64,000 nucleotides of DNA, from the NCBI GenBank assembly GCA_030035585.1, contig CM057482.1:57478828-57542827 (forward strand). The letters run 5' to 3'. Position 1 is the stretch's first letter; the number at the start of each line of letters is the position of its first letter. Below, piece by piece: positions 49,303 to 62,749 of the stretch. This stretch comes from Dugong dugon. Its lineage: Eukaryota > Chordata > Mammalia > Sirenia > Dugongidae. A program made the translations under genes and the position numbers. The notes beneath the pieces are model-generated. The model was not told where the DNA came from, did not search any database, and saw only the letters and a list, made by a program, of their open reading frames with translations.

Positions 49303-49510
49303 ATGCTGTCTAACACAATAATCACTAGACACGTGACAATTCAGATTTAAATTAATTAAAGTTAAATAAAATAAAAAATTCACTTCCCCACTTGCATTAG
49401 CCTCATTGTAAGTGGCCAATAGCCAGATGTGGTCAGTGGGTACCGCATGGGACAGCACAGATGGGACATTTATGTCATCACAGAGAGTTCCATTGGAATT
49501 CTAGCCTGAT
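49303..49510. mobile_element. hAT-Charlie-type nonautonomous DNA transposon
   Basis: 'ctatgctgtctaacac' near the start and 'tgggacagcacag' near the end are the inverted-repeat type ends. Between them, 'aattaattaaagttaaataa' and 'gtggccaatagccagatgtg' match a common mammalian MER-type hAT element. Confidence 0.6.
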
Positions 49511-49919
49511 TCTAAGAGAGCTAGAAATGTTTCTAGCAGCACATTTTTCCATCTGCCCCGAAAGGAAACATCGGTGGTTATGTGGTCGTTGTGCACATCT
49601 CATTTCGACCAGTGATACCCAGCTGCTTTTCTGGCATCACACGTGGGAAGGGATGGGAGCCAGAGGACCTGGAAATCCTTAGGCTTTGGAGGGAAATTAA
49701 AGCATTTACGCTACAATCTTTCAATGAGAGTGCTTTTTCTAATGTGTTTTAAAAGCATGGATGATCAACTATAAATATTTTAGTAGACGCCTGAAAATAA
49801 GAACATAAACATTGCTAATCTAATTTTTTATTATTGAACTTAGTTTTTTCCATGATGCTTCATGCAGTGTTAAGGTCAGTAAACACACACAATTTAACAT
49901 GAGCACAGGAAATGCTGTT
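49511..49919. other. Intron, nothing recognised
   Basis: No supported feature. Confidence 0.4.
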
Positions 49920-50560
49920 GTCCATTAACATAACGGAAGGAAAGAACAAGGGAGGGAGTAATGGGAAGGCCCTTTAGGCAGGCATGGGGGCAGGGGATCA
50001 GGAAAGCCTTCCTGAGTGAGTCACCCTGCATCTGTGGCTGAAGGAGGAGGCCATGGTGGCCAGGTCAGAGGAAGAGAGGGAAAGGGCATGAGGAGCTCAG
50101 CATTTAAGGAGCTGAACTAGCAAAGGCCAGTGTGGGGCGGTTGGGGAACAGTGTGAGAACAAAGTGCAACTGTAGCCTGTGGGTGTAGTAGGGATTTGGA
50201 GCTTTGTCTTTAGGGTGCACTGGGGTGCCACTAAAGGGATTTAAGCTTAGGAGTCTGCTCCCTTTGGAGAAATGACTTGGAAGAATCTAAAATTCCCAAG
50301 TGGAATCAAGGAGCTATTGAGGGCAATTGCCAGCATCCAGAATTGAGATGAGGGTGGCTTTACTGGAAGGAAAGTGGCAGACACGGTGGTATTCTGGAGG
50401 CAGAATGGACAAGACATGTGGACAGAATTGAAATGGGGTGATGTATGGGCAGTGTCGAGGACGACTCCCAGGTCTGTTTTGCAAAAGTGGTGCTGCCCCC
50501 TACAACCCTGATTGAAAGAATGGGTGCTGGGAGAGTGCCAGGTTTTCTTGAGAGGCTCTG
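49920..50560. repeat. Old interspersed repeat, same kind as 25804-27640
   Basis: 'aaagccttcctgagtgagtc', 'gccactaaagggatttaagc' and 'gaggcagaatggacaagaca' follow the same sort of order as the region at 26150-26460. Family not named. Confidence 0.4.
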
Positions 50561-51881
50561 AGAAATGTTGAGTCCATTTTAAATGTGCTGAACTTGTGCA
50601 GTCCCTGAGACTTTGAAAGACAATCTCCAGCACAAACATGCCATCATGTTGCCAGTGACTCTCAACTGAAGTGTGACAGACTTTACCCTCCCCCTGTGTG
50701 TGGGCCGCCCGCTGAGAGGGCTCGCCTTGTGCTGGGCTCTCCTGGGCTCTCCCACAGGGTGTTGGTGTAGTCTGACCTTGTGAGTCCACCACACCCGGCA
50801 GGCTCCACCAGCCCCCTGAGGCACAGGAGTCACATACTGCTCCATCTAGAGAACCAGCCATTGCAAGTACTTGTGGAGTTCATCCTTCTGTGGGTTTCCT
50901 TCCTCGATGCATGGCTCAGCTTGTCAGTGTCTTTATTATGGAGAATGTCCATGCTAGAGAGGAGCACATGTGAGAGGGTGTGTGTGTGTGGGGTTGGGGG
51001 TGGGGGGACATGCCTTCATCTTCTGATGGAAACTAGGGGATTAAAGGGGGGAGGGGCAGACAGAGGATCATGTGACCTGATCGCCCTGTGTGTTAATATA
51101 GATAAATAAGCAGTGGTGGGGAGATGCACAACAGTCCTGGCTCAACCCCATCCTGCACTGAGCCCCTCACTTCATCATCATTTTCTCCCCACTTGCTTCC
51201 TCATTGATTTAAAGCTAATTTGGACATTTACTGAACACCATCCATGAATAGAATTGTGTGCTAATCTTTGGAGACACAGAGATGGAGGTAGACATACTGG
51301 GATACAGCAGTGAGTGCAGGAGAGGGGTGCCTGCCTTCTTGAAGACCACCGCTTGGGGTGGGAAGGGTGCTGGGAGGAAGGGTAGGTATGGTCACAGATG
51401 TGACATCTGAGCTGAGTTTGGAGGGATGAGTAAGAGCGGAGCAGATGAAGTCTTTGGGGTAAGGGGTAGAGTTGCAAACATGCTCAAGACATTGGGGATC
51501 ACATGTGTAAACCCATGGAAGGAGAAATCAGTGTCAAGTCTTAGAGCAAGTGTGCGGGCAAGGCTCTAGTACTTTTGGTTTGGTTGTTGGGATGTTTTAG
51601 GGCAAAGACCTCTGCTGCCTGCCCACATAGGCTCCACAGTTCTTACACAGACCTCATCTCCTCTCCAGAAGTCTGGAGCAGGTACCTCTGCCCCTTGGAC
51701 AGGCGAGGAGTCATGGGATAGGAAGCGCTGCTTGCCTGGACAGAAGGGCAGGAAGATTGGACTGGAGGCTACTGCACTTGGGAGACAGCAGCCACAGCAA
51801 AGCTTGGGAAAACCTGAATCCAAATCCTCCTGGAATTCGTGTTTCCATCTTAACTGCTGAATTTCTCCCATATGCCACTTC
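50561..51881. other. Intron, mostly unique
   Basis: Contains a short GT and G-rich tract at 50980-51010. No exon or named repeat. Confidence 0.4.
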
Positions 51882-52884
51882 TTTTTTTTAATTTTAATTT
51901 TTTTATTGTTGTAGTTTAAATAAAGTTTACATTTCAAGTTAGTCTCCCATACAAAATTTTATACATACATTGTTACGTGACCCTAATTGCTCACCCCATT
52001 CTGCGACAGCACACTCTTCCTTTCCGTCCCTGATTCCCCATGTCCATTCAACCAGCTCCTAACCCTCTCTGCCTTCCCATCTCACCTCCAGACAGAAGCT
52101 GCCCCTTTGGTCTTTTGTATCAACTTGAGCTAAGAGGCCCACTCCTCATGAGTATCGCTTTATGTCCCACAGTCCAGTACAATCCCTGTCTGAAGAGTTG
52201 GCCTCAGAAATTGTTTTAGTTCTGGGCTGATAGAGAATCCAGGGGCCATGCTTTCCGGGGTACATCCAGTCTCAGACCATTAAGTCTGTTCTTCTTACTA
52301 GAATTTGAGTTCTGCACCCCATTTTTCTGCTGCTCCATCAGGGACTCTCTGTTGTGTTCCCTGTCAGGGCGGTCATTGGTGGTAGCCAGGCACCATCTAG
52401 TTCTTCTGGTCTCAGGCTGATGAAGTCTCTGGTTTATGTGGTCCTTTCTGTCTCTTGGGCTAATACTTGTCTTGTGTCTTTGGTGTTCTTCATTCTCCTT
52501 TACTCCAGGTGGTTGGAACCAATTGATGCATCTTAGATGGCCGCTTGCAAGCTTTTAAGACCCCAGACACCACTCACCAAAGTAGGATGCAGAACATTTT
52601 CTTAATAAGCTTTGTTATACCAGTTGACCTAGATGTCCCCTGAAAGCATGGTCCCCAGACCTCTACCCCTGCTACTCTGTCTCTCAAAGTATTTGATAGT
52701 ATTCAGGAAACTTCTTAGCTTTGGTTTAGTCCAGTTGTGCTGACTTCCCCTGTAGTGTGTGCTGTCCTTCCTTTCACATGATTCTTATCTACTGTCTAGT
52801 TAGTAAATAACCCTCACCCTCCCTCCCCACCCTCCTAACCATCAAAGAATGCTTTCTTCTGCGGTTAAACCTTTTCTTGAGTTC

Positions 52885-55800
52885 TTACAATAGTGGTCTT
52901 ATACAGTATTTGTCCTTCTGTGATGGACTAAATTCACTGAGCATAATAAGTTCCAGCTTCCTCCATGTTATAGGATGTTTCATGGCTTCATCATTGTTCT
53001 TTACAGTTGTGAAATATTCCATTGTGTGGAATACCACAATTTGTTTATCCATTTGTCCGTTGATGGGCACCTAGGTTGTTCCCATCTTTTTGCTATGGTG
53101 AACAGAGCTGCAAGGAACATGGGTGTGCATATATTTATTCATGTGACGGCTCTTATTTCTCTAGGATATATTCCAAGGAGTGGGATAGGTGGATCGTATG
53201 GTACTTTTATTTCTAGCTTTTTAAAGAAGTGCCAAATCGATTCCCAAAGTGGTTGTACCATTTTACATTCCCACCAACAGTGTATAAGTGTTCCGGTCTC
53301 TCCACAACCTCTCCAGCATTTATTACTTTGTTTTTTGGATTAAGGCTAGCCTTGTTGGGGTGAGATGATATCTCATTGTAGTTTTGATCTGCATTTCTAT
53401 AATGCTAATGATCGTGAGCATTTCTTCATGTGTCTGTTAGCTGCCTGAGTATCTTCTTTGGCTAAGTGTCTGTTCATATCCTTTGATATGAAATTAAAAC
53501 CCAATTAAAAAATGGGTTATTTGTCTTTTTGTTGTTGAGGTTTTGCAGTATCTTGTAGATTTTAGAGATTAGACGCTGATCAGATTTATCATAACCAAAA
53601 TTTTTTTCCTAGTCTGTAGGTTGTCTTTTTACTCTTTTGGTGAAATCTTTTCATGAGCATAAGTGTTTGATTTTTAGGAGCTCCCATTTATCTAGTCTCT
53701 CTTCTGGTGCTTGTGCGTTGTTACTTATGGTTTGTATTGTGTTTATGCCATGTATTAGGGCTCCTACTGTTGTCCCTATTTTTTATTACATGATCTTTAT
53801 CGTTTTCCATTTTATATTTAAGTTGTTGGTCCATTTTGAGTTAGTTTTTGTGCATGGTGTGAGGTATGAGTCTTGTTTCAGTTTTTTGCAGATGGATATC
53901 CAGTTATGCCAGCACCATTTGTTAAAGAGACTGTCTTTTCCCCAATTAACGGACTTTGGGCCTTTGTCAAAAATCAGCTGCTCATAGGTGGATGAGCTTA
54001 TATCTGGATTCTCAACTGTGTTCCATTGGTCTAAGTATCTGTTGTTGTACCAGTACCAGGATGTTTTGAGTACCGTTGCGGTATAATAGGTTCTAAAATC
54101 AGGTAGTGTAAGCTTCCGTCTTTGTTCTTCTTGACTAACGCTTTATGTATTCGGAGCCTCTTCCCTTTCCATATGAAGTTGGTGATTCATTTCCCCATCT
54201 CATTAAAAAATGCCAGTGGAATGTGGATCGGGATTGAATTGTATCTGTCGATTGCTTTGGGTAGAATTGACATTTTCACTATGTTAAGTCTACCTATCCA
54301 TGAGCAAGGTATGTATTTCCACTTATGCAGGTCTCTTTTAGTTTCTTGCAGTCGTGTCTTGTAGTTTTCTGTGTGTAGATCTTTTACGTTTCTGGTTAGA
54401 TTTATTCCTAAGTATTTCATCATCTTGGGGGCTATTGTAAATATTATCAATTTGATAATTTCCTCTTCGAGGTTCTCTTTGTTGGTATACAGGAATCCAA
54501 CTGATTTTTGTGTGTTTACCTTGTATCCTGAAACTTTGCTGAAATCTTCTATTAGTTCCAGTAGTTTTCTTGTGGATTCTTTGGGGTTTTCTGTGTATAA
54601 GATCATATCATCTGCTAATAGGGACACTTTGACTTCTTCCCTACCAATTTGGATGCGCTTTATTTCTTTTTCTAGCCTAATTGCTCTGGCTAGGACCTTC
54701 AGCACAATGTTGTATAAGAGTGGTGTTAGAGGGCATCCTTGCCTGTTTCCCATTCTCAAGGGGAATGCTTTCAAACTCTCTCCATTTAGGATGATGTTGG
54801 CGGTTGGCTTTGTATAAATGACCTTAATTATGTTGAGGAATTTCCCTTCTATTCCTATTTTGTTGAGAGTTTTTATCATGAATGGGTGTTGGACTTCGTC
54901 GAATGCTTTTTCTGCATCAATTGATAAGATCATGTGGTTCTTGTCTTTTGTTTTATTTATGTGATGAATTATATTGATTGTTTTTCAATGTTGAACCATC
55001 CATGTATACCTGGTATAAATCCCACTTGATCATGGTGAATTATTTTTTTGATATGTTGCTGAATTGTATTGGCTAGAATTGTTGAGGATTTTTGCATCGA
55101 TGTTCATGAGGAATATTGGTCTGTAATTTTCTTTTTTTGTGGTGTCTTTACCTGGTTTTGGTATCAGGGTTATGCTGGCTTCATAGAATGAGTTTGGGAG
55201 TATTCCATCCTTTTCTATGCTCTGGAATACCTTTAGTAGAAGTGATGTTATCTCCTCTCTGAAAGTTTGGTAGAATTCTCCAGTGAAGCCATCTGGACCA
55301 GGGCTTTTTTTTGTTGGGAGTCTTTTAATAATCTTTCCAGTCTCTTCTTTTGTTATGGGTTTATTTAGTTGTTCTACCTCTGTTTGTGTTAATTTAGGTA
55401 GGTAGTGAGTTTCTAGAAATTTGCCCATTTCCTCTAGGTCTTCAAATTTGATCGAGTACAATTTTTCATAGTATTCTGTTATGATTCTTTTAATTTCAGT
55501 TGGGTCTGTTGTGATATCACCCATCTCATTTCTTATACCGGTTATCTGCTTCATCTCTTGTTTTTCTTTTGTCAGTTTGGCCAATGGTTTATTGAGTTTG
55601 TTGATCTTTTCAAAGAACCAGCTTTTGGACTTGTTAACTTGTTCAATTGTTTTTCTATTCTCTATTTCATTTAATTCTGCTCTGATTCTTATTATTTCCT
55701 TCCTTCTGGCTCCTGAGGGCTTCTTTTGCTGCTCTCTTTCTCCTTGTTCGAGTTGTAGGGTTAATGTTTTGATTATGGCCCTTTCTTCTTTTTGGATGTG

Positions 55801-56709
55801 TGCATTTATTGCTATAAACTGACCTCTGAGCACTGCTTTTTCTGTGTCCAAAAGGTTCTGGTAGGATGTGTTTTCATTATCATTTGATTCTGTGAATTTC
55901 TTTATTCCATCCTTAATTTCTTCTATAGCTCAGTAGTTTCTGAGCAAGGTGTTTTTCAGTTTCCATGTGTTTGATTTTTTTCCTTGCTTTTTGTGTTGTT
56001 GATTTCCACTTTTATGGCTTTATGGTCAGAAAAGATGCTTTGTAATATTTCGATGCTTTGGATTTTGTTTAGGCTTGCTTTATGGCCTAATACATGGTCT
56101 ATTCTGGAAAATGTTCCATGTGCATTGGAGAAGAAAGTATACCTGGCAGCTGTTGGGTGCTGTGTTCGGTATATGTCTATGAGATCAAGTTTGTTGACTG
56201 TAGCATTTAGCTCTTCCATGTCTTTGTTGAGCTTCTTTCCGGATGTTCTGTCCTTCACCAAAAGTGCTGTGTTGAAGTCTTCTGCTACTATTGTGGAGCT
56301 GTCTATCTCTCTTTTCCGTGCTGTTAGAGTTTGTTGTATGTATTTTGGAGCCCTGTCGTTGGTGCGTAAATATTTATTATACTTATGTCTTCCTGGTGTA
56401 TTGACCCTTTAATCATTATCTAGTGTCCTTCCTTATCCTTTGTGGTGGATTTTACTTTAAAGTCTATTTTGTCAGAGATTAACATTGCCACTCCTGCTGT
56501 GTTTTGAGTGTTGTTTGCTTGATATATTTTTTCCATCCTTTGAGTTTTAGCCTATTTGTGTCTTTAAGTCTAAGGTGCGTCTCTTGTAGGCAGCATATAG
56601 ACAGATCATGCTCTTTTATCCAATCTTCCACTCTTCGCCTCTCTATTGGTGCATTAAGTCTGTTTACATTTAGTGTAATTATTGATAAGTATGAGTTTAG
56701 TGCTGTCAT
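52885..56709 (-). pseudogene. L1 ORF2 relic (endonuclease, reverse transcriptase, C-terminus)
   Basis: The N-terminal piece at 56479-56709 reads LSIITLNVNRLNAPIERRR then CCLQETHLRLKDTNRLK, the endonuclease start with its Asn and Glu residues. 55956-56261 continues with RIDHVLGHKASLNKIQS. The RT is split between 55030-55851 ([34 protein letters not shown]) and 54187-54933 ([17 protein letters not shown], then [11 protein letters not shown] with the ADD catalytic pair). The C-terminal piece at 52885-53070 ends KDKYCIRPLL. Frameshifts between pieces prevent a complete protein. Confidence 0.88.
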
Positions 56710-57144
56710 CCTAATGTCTCTTTTTGTGTGTTGTTCACAATTTCTTTGGTCCCCTTAATTTTCTGTGCTGAGTCGTTTTTCTTTATGTATTTTTTCATTG
56801 TTGTTGATTTTGTGTTTGCTGAGTCCTTATATTTTTCTACTTTTGTATTTTGATTTGTAGAATTGTTAAATTCCTTTGTGGTTACCTTAATATTTTTCCC
56901 TATTTTTCTAAGTTTCTACCAGTCTTTTATTTCTTTATATCACCTTGACTTCCCCTCCATATGAAAAATCAATATTTGCATTTTTAAGTCCGTCTTTTTT
57001 GTTTTATTTTTGTCCTTTTTTACATATTGATATCTCTGATTCCCTATTTTCCATGTTTTAGGTTTGATGTACTTTAACCTTCCCTATCTGATTCAATATC
57101 TGGTTGCTCTGTCCTGTGTTCTAGTCTTGGGTTGTTATCTGATG

Positions 57145-58107
57145 TTATTGATTATCTAACCAGAGGACTCCCTTTAGTATTTCTTGTAATTTTGGTTTGG
57201 TTTTTGTAAATTCCCTAAACTTCTGTTTATCTGGAAAAGCCATAATTTCACCATCATGTTTGAGAGACAGTTTTGCTGGATATGTAATTCTTGGCTGGCA
57301 GTTGTTTTCCTTCAAGGCTTTATATGTGTCATCCCATTGCCTTCTTGCCTGCATGGTTTCTGCTGAGTAGTCCGAGCTTATTCTTATTGACTGTCCTTTG
57401 TAGATGACTTTTCTTTTATCCCTAGCTGCTCTTAAAATTCTCTCTTTAGCTTTGGTTTTGGTAAGTTTGATTATAATATGTCTTGGTGACTTTCTTTTGG
57501 ATCTACCTTATGTGGGGTTTGATGAGCATCTTGGATGGATGTCTTCTCATCTTTCATGATACCAGGAAAGTTTTCTGTCAACAAATCTTCAACAATTTTC
57601 TCTGTATTTTTTGTTATCCCCCCCTGTTCTGGTACTTTAATCACTGGTAGGTTATTTCTCCTGATAGAGTCCCACATGACTCTTAGAGTTTCTTCATTCT
57701 TTTTAATTCTTTTATCTCATTTTTACTCAAATAAGTTGGCATCAAGAGCTTTATCTTCATTGTCACTAATTCTAACTTCTACTGCCTCAATTCTGCTCCT
57801 ATGACTTTCTATTGAGTTGTCTAATTCTGAAATTTTATTGTTAATCTTCTGGATTTCTGATTGCTGTCTCACTATGGATTCTTGCAACCTATTAAATTTG
57901 TCACTATGTTCTTGAATAACTTTTTTAAGTTCCACTACTACTTGGTATGTATGTTCTTTGGTAATTTCTGCATTTTGTGAAGTTTCCTTTCTAACTTCTA
58001 GAAGAGTTCTGTACATTAATCTTTTGTATTCCGCCTCTAGTAATTCCAAGGAATTCTCTTCCTCCAGAGAATTTGTTGATTATTTTGGGCACTTGCTGAA
58101 GCCATCA
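57145..58107 (-). pseudogene. L1 ORF1 relic (RNA-binding chaperone)
   Basis: ORF1 protein coats L1 RNA as a trimer. The N-terminal part at 57723-58049 is a clear coiled coil (ELKKVIQEHSDKFNRLQESI, QKINNKISELDNSIES). The RRM segment is at 57471-57677 and the C-terminal domain at 57145-57354 (KALKENNCQPRITYPAKLS, FREFTKTKPKLQEILKGVL). A likely original start is the ATG near 58107. Frames are interrupted between the three pieces. Confidence 0.8.
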
Positions 58108-59561
58108 TGGACTGCCTCTTTATGTGATTGATATTGACTGTTGTCTCCGAGCCATCGATATGTTATTATAGTTATATTTTATGTTTATGTTATTATAGTT
58201 TTATGTTTGTTTAGTGTGTCCTAGCTTCTTGTTTTGTATTGTTTTGATATGCCCAAATAGGCTGCTTGTTTGCACTAGTTTGATTATTGGTACCTTTGAA
58301 GCTCTAACGTCCTGTCACCAGTTAGTTCTGTTACAAAGTGCGTGCACACAAGAGTCCATTAAATTTTGCTGTATGGGCTCAGCTCAGGTGTCCAGGCAGT
58401 TGGTCACCAAGTGTGTGGTGCAGGCTTTCACCTGCAGTCTTAAAGAGGCATGGGTGATTGGTGTAGGCACAGTTATCTGGCTGCAGTAGGGGGTCATGCG
58501 CTGAGCAAGGAAGGCCCCTGAGTGTCTGAAAGGAAAGCGTGTCCTTATTCCCTAGAGCAAGTAGGTAGGTGAGTTTTGCAGCCGGACTATGAGTCCCCTA
58601 CTCTGTTGGCTGTGAAGACTCAGGGGCACCACTTATTCTTGGACTGCTGTAGCAGGTGACTAGGTGACATAGTTGGAGCCACCAGTCCTCAATCCCCTGG
58701 TGCAGACCTGTAAAGGTGCCTGCTTAAAGGGCAGGGCTGTGTCACGGGTCACAAATCTGCCACTTCACAGCTGAAACAGTTGAAGTTAGACTTCAGGTGT
58801 TTACCCTGTTGTACCGTGGTAGTGAAGGCTTAATGCTGTTGAGATGGGTCCACACAAGTCTATACAGGGGTAGAAGGCACTCAAAGTCTGTGGACCCCTT
58901 ATGCTTGTGCCTAGCAAAGGAGCTGTGCCGACCCTAAGTTCATGGCTTAGGGGAGCCAGTAGCAAATTTGTTCCCTCTCCAGGGCCAGGAGAATGTTTCA
59001 GGGCACCTTTTGGGATCTACTTCCAGCCCAGGGGAGTCGAACTCAGAGACTTCGGAAGGCCAGACTGGTGCAGAGCTGGGAGGGAGGAGGTAAAAGACAG
59101 ACAGGTTTTTCCCAAATGTGCTTTTTTCTAAAAAAAAAAAAATCCCTGTGAAAGGCCACATGCATGTACTTGTCTTTAGCCACTTGGGAGTTGCTTTACC
59201 CTGGTTCAGAGTGTCCAATCAGAATCTCTGCTGCTGGATCTCTCTCAATGTGGAAACTGCCTCCCGAGTGCACACGCGGAGCTGTTTGCCTGCCTAGCTG
59301 CACACCCGGAGCCCTTCTGGGCTGAAGAGCTGCGGTTCCTGCCACCGCTGGTCGGGTACTACTCGCTTCTTCTGAACCGTCTCCCTCTCCTCCTGCCACT
59401 CAGTCCGATTCCTCAATTTTGCCTTGTTCAGGGCTCCTAGATATTCATATATAATCAAATCACTTGTTTTTCCAGGTCTTTGTTGTAAGAGGGATATAGG
59501 AAGCCATCTGACTACTCTGCCATCTTGGCCCCGCCTCCTATACACCACTTCTTAAGGAGGC

Positions 59562-61565
59562 AGGTTTTTTTTTTTTTTTTTGGTGTTAAATGATTTTGTT
59601 TTTTGTTTTACTGTTCTACTTTAAGTGAAAGTTTACAATTCAAGTTAGTCTGTCATACAAAAATTTATACATACATTTTTATGCGATTCTAATTGCTCTC
59701 CCTATACTTTGACAGCACACTCCTCCTTTCCGCCCTGATCTCCCATGTCCATTCAACCTGCTCCTAACTTCTCTGCCATCTCAACTCACCTCCAGACAGG
59801 AGCTGCCCATTTAGTCTCATGTATCTACTCGAGCTAAGAGGCAAACTCTTCACGAGTATCATTTTATGTCACATAGTCCACTTTAATCTTTGTCTAAAGA
59901 TTTGGCCTCAGAAATGGTTTTAGTTCTGGGTTGACAGAGAGTCCAGGAGCCATACTTTCTGGGGTACCTCCAGTCTCAGTCAGACCATTAAGTCTGGTCT
60001 TTTTACTAGAATTTAAGTTCTGCGCACCACTTTTCTCCTACTCCATTAGGGACTCTCTGTTGTGTTCCCTGTCAGGGTGGTCATTGGTGGTATCTGGGCA
60101 CCATCCAGTTCTTCTGGTTTCAGGCTGATGAAGTCTCTGGTCTGTGGCCTTTTGTGTCTCTTGGGCTAATACTTTCCTTGTGACTTTGGTGTTCTTCATT
60201 CCCTTTACTCCAGATGGTTGGGACCAATTGATGCATCTTAGATGGCTGCTCGCTAACTTTTAAGACCTCAGTGGCCACTCACCAAAGTAGGATGCAGAAC
60301 ATTTTCTTAATAAACTTTCTTATGACAGTTGACCTAGATGTCCCTGAAATCATGGTCCCCAGACCCCTACCCCTCTGTCCCTTGAATTATTTAGTTATGT
60401 TCAGGAAACTTCTTAGCTTTGGTTAGTCCAGTTGTGCTGACTTCCCCTGTAGTGTGTGCTGTCCTCCCCTTCACCTAAGATAATTCTTGTCTACTGTCTA
60501 GTTAGTGAATAACCTTCTCCCTCCCTGTACCCTTGTAACCATCAAAGAATGTTTTCTTCTGTATTTAAAGCTTTTCTTGAGTTCTTATAATGGTCTTATA
60601 CAATATTTGTCCTTTTGTGACTGAGTAAATTCACTCAGCATAATGTCTTCCAGATTCCTCCACGTTATAAGATGTTTCACAGATTCATTGTTGTTCTTTA
60701 TCTTTGTGTAGTATTCCGTTGTGTGAATATGCCATAATTTGTTTATCCATTTGTCCATTGATGGGCACCTATGTTGTTTCCATCTTTTTTTTTTGCTGTC
60801 ATGAACAGTGCTTCAGTAAACATAGGTGTGCGTATATCTATTTGTGTGATGACTCTTATTTCTCTAGAATATATTCCAAAGAGTGGGATTGCTGGATCGT
60901 ATGGTTCTTCTATTTCTAACTTTTTAAAGAAGTGCCAAATCAATTTCCAAAGTGGTTGTACCATATTACCTTTTCACCAACAGTGTATAAGTGTTCCAGT
61001 CTCTCCACAACCTCTTCAAAATTTATTATTTGTTTTTTTTATTAATGCTAGCCTTGTTGGGGTGAGATGGTATCTGATTGTAGTTTTGATTTGCATTTCT
61101 CTAATGACTAAAGATCATGAGCATTTCCTCATATGTCTGTTGGCCTTCTGAATGTCTTCTTTGGTGAAGTGCCTGTTCATATCCTTTGCCCATTGTTTAA
61201 CTGGATTAGTTGTCTTTTTGTTGTTGAGGTTTTGCATTATCTTGTAGATTTTAGAGACTAGATGCTCATCAAATTTGTCATAGCCAAAAATTTTTTCCCA
61301 GTCTGTAGGTTGTCTTTTGACTCTGTTGGTGAAGTCTTTTGATGAGCATAAGTGTTTGATTTTTAGGAGCTCCCATTTATCTAGTCTCTCTTTTGGTGAT
61401 TGTGCATTATTATTTATGGTTCGTATTCTGTTTATGCCATGTATTAGGGCTCCTAGTGTTGTCCGTATTTTTCTTCCATGATCTTTATCATTTTCAATTT
61501 TATATTTAGGTCTTTGATCCATTTTGAGTTAGCTTTTGTGCATGGTATGAGGTATGAGTCTTGTT
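59562..61565 (-). mobile_element. L1 LINE, 3' 2 kb (minus strand)
   Basis: A T-run at 59564-59581 is the A-tail complement. Sequence then parallels 51950-53900 of the full-length copy (for example gaaagtttacaattcaagtt). It stops at about 61565 within ORF2, where the next L1 begins. The frame at 61115-61522 ([37 protein letters not shown]) is the ORF2 C-terminal third. Confidence 0.85.
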
Positions 61566-62155
61566 CATTTCTTTTTTTTTTTTTATTGTACTTCAGGTAA
61601 AGGCTTACAGAACAAATAGTTTCTCATGAAACAGTAGTACACACATTGTTTTATGACATTGGTTAACAACCCCACAACATATCAACCCTCTAACTTCTCA
61701 ACCTTTTTTTTTGGTGAAAATACACATAGCCAAAGTTACACCTTTTCAAAAATTTCTACATGCACAGTTCAGTGACATTGACTTTTCTCTTCCAATTGTG
61801 CTGTTATTCTCACTTAAGATGAAGGCTTACAGAACAAAATAGTTTCTCATTTAACAGTTACTACAAATGTTGCCCTATGACAATGGTTAACAATCTCACA
61901 ACACATCAATAATATCCTTAATCAAACTTGGGTTCCCTATCACCAACTTCCTTGTCCCCTTCTGCCTTCTGGCCCTTGTCACTGGAGTACTGTACCTCGT
62001 TAGTCTCATTTGGTTTTACGGAGCTGTCCACTCCCAGGCTGAATGGTGAACATCGGAAATAACTTCACCACTGAGCTAAAAGGGTGTCTGGGGGCCATAC
62101 TCTCGGGGTTTCTCCAGTCTCCTTTAGGCCAGTAAATCTGGTCTTTTTTTTTTTT

Positions 62156-62749
62156 TTTTTTGTGAGTTAGAATTATGTTCTACATCCGTCTCCAGCTCTG
62201 TCCAGAACCCTCTGTTGTGATCCTGGTCAGAGCAGTCAGTGGTGGTAGCCTGGCATCATCTAGCTGTACTGGACTCAGTCCGGTGGAGGCCTTGGTAGCT
62301 GTGGACAATTAGTCCTTCAGACTAATCTTTTCCTTGTATCCTGTTCTCTTCATTCTCCCTTGCTCCTGAAGGGATGAGACAAGTGGAGTATCTTAGACGG
62401 CCGTTCATAGGCTTTTAAGACCCCAAATGCTCCTCACCAAGGTAGAATGTAGAACATTGTCTTTATAAGTTGTGTTATGCCAGTGGAGCTAGATGTTCCC
62501 CGAGACCATGGTCCCCAGAGTCCTCTGCCCAGCAATTCAGTCTCTCAGAGAGTTTGGATGTGTCTATGGGGCTTCCATGACCTTTCCTTGTACAAGTTGT
62601 ACTACTTTCCCCTGTATTGTGTACTGTCTCACCCTTCACCCAAGGTACTACTTATCTATTGCCTGTTTAGTATTTCTCCCCCACCCCTCCCATCCCTGGT
62701 AACCAACAAAGATTGTTAACATTTTGTGTGTGAACTTTTTCATCGGTTT
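62156..62749 (-). other. 3' UTR of the rightmost L1
   Basis: Non-coding sequence between the ORF2 stop and the A-tail. It contains 'ttaagaccccaaatgctcct' and 'gttccccgagaccatggtcc', which correspond to 'ttaagaccccagacaccact' and 'gtccccagaaaccatggtcc' in the other L1 copies. The two frames at 62477-62719 are unsupported. Confidence 0.6.

Larger units (their letters stand above)
51882..59536 (-). mobile_element. L1 LINE, nearly full length, minus strand
   Basis: About 7.65 kb. The A-tail complement begins at about 51882; the 5' terminus (ending cttggccccgcctcc) is at about 59536. The short direct repeat ccacttctt flanks it (about 51874-51882 and 59544-59552). Order on the minus strand: 5' UTR 59536-58110, ORF1 58107-57145, ORF2 about 56709-52900, 3' UTR to 51882. 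Both ORFs are interrupted, so it is inactive. It lies antisense within the GABRA5 intron. Confidence 0.9.
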
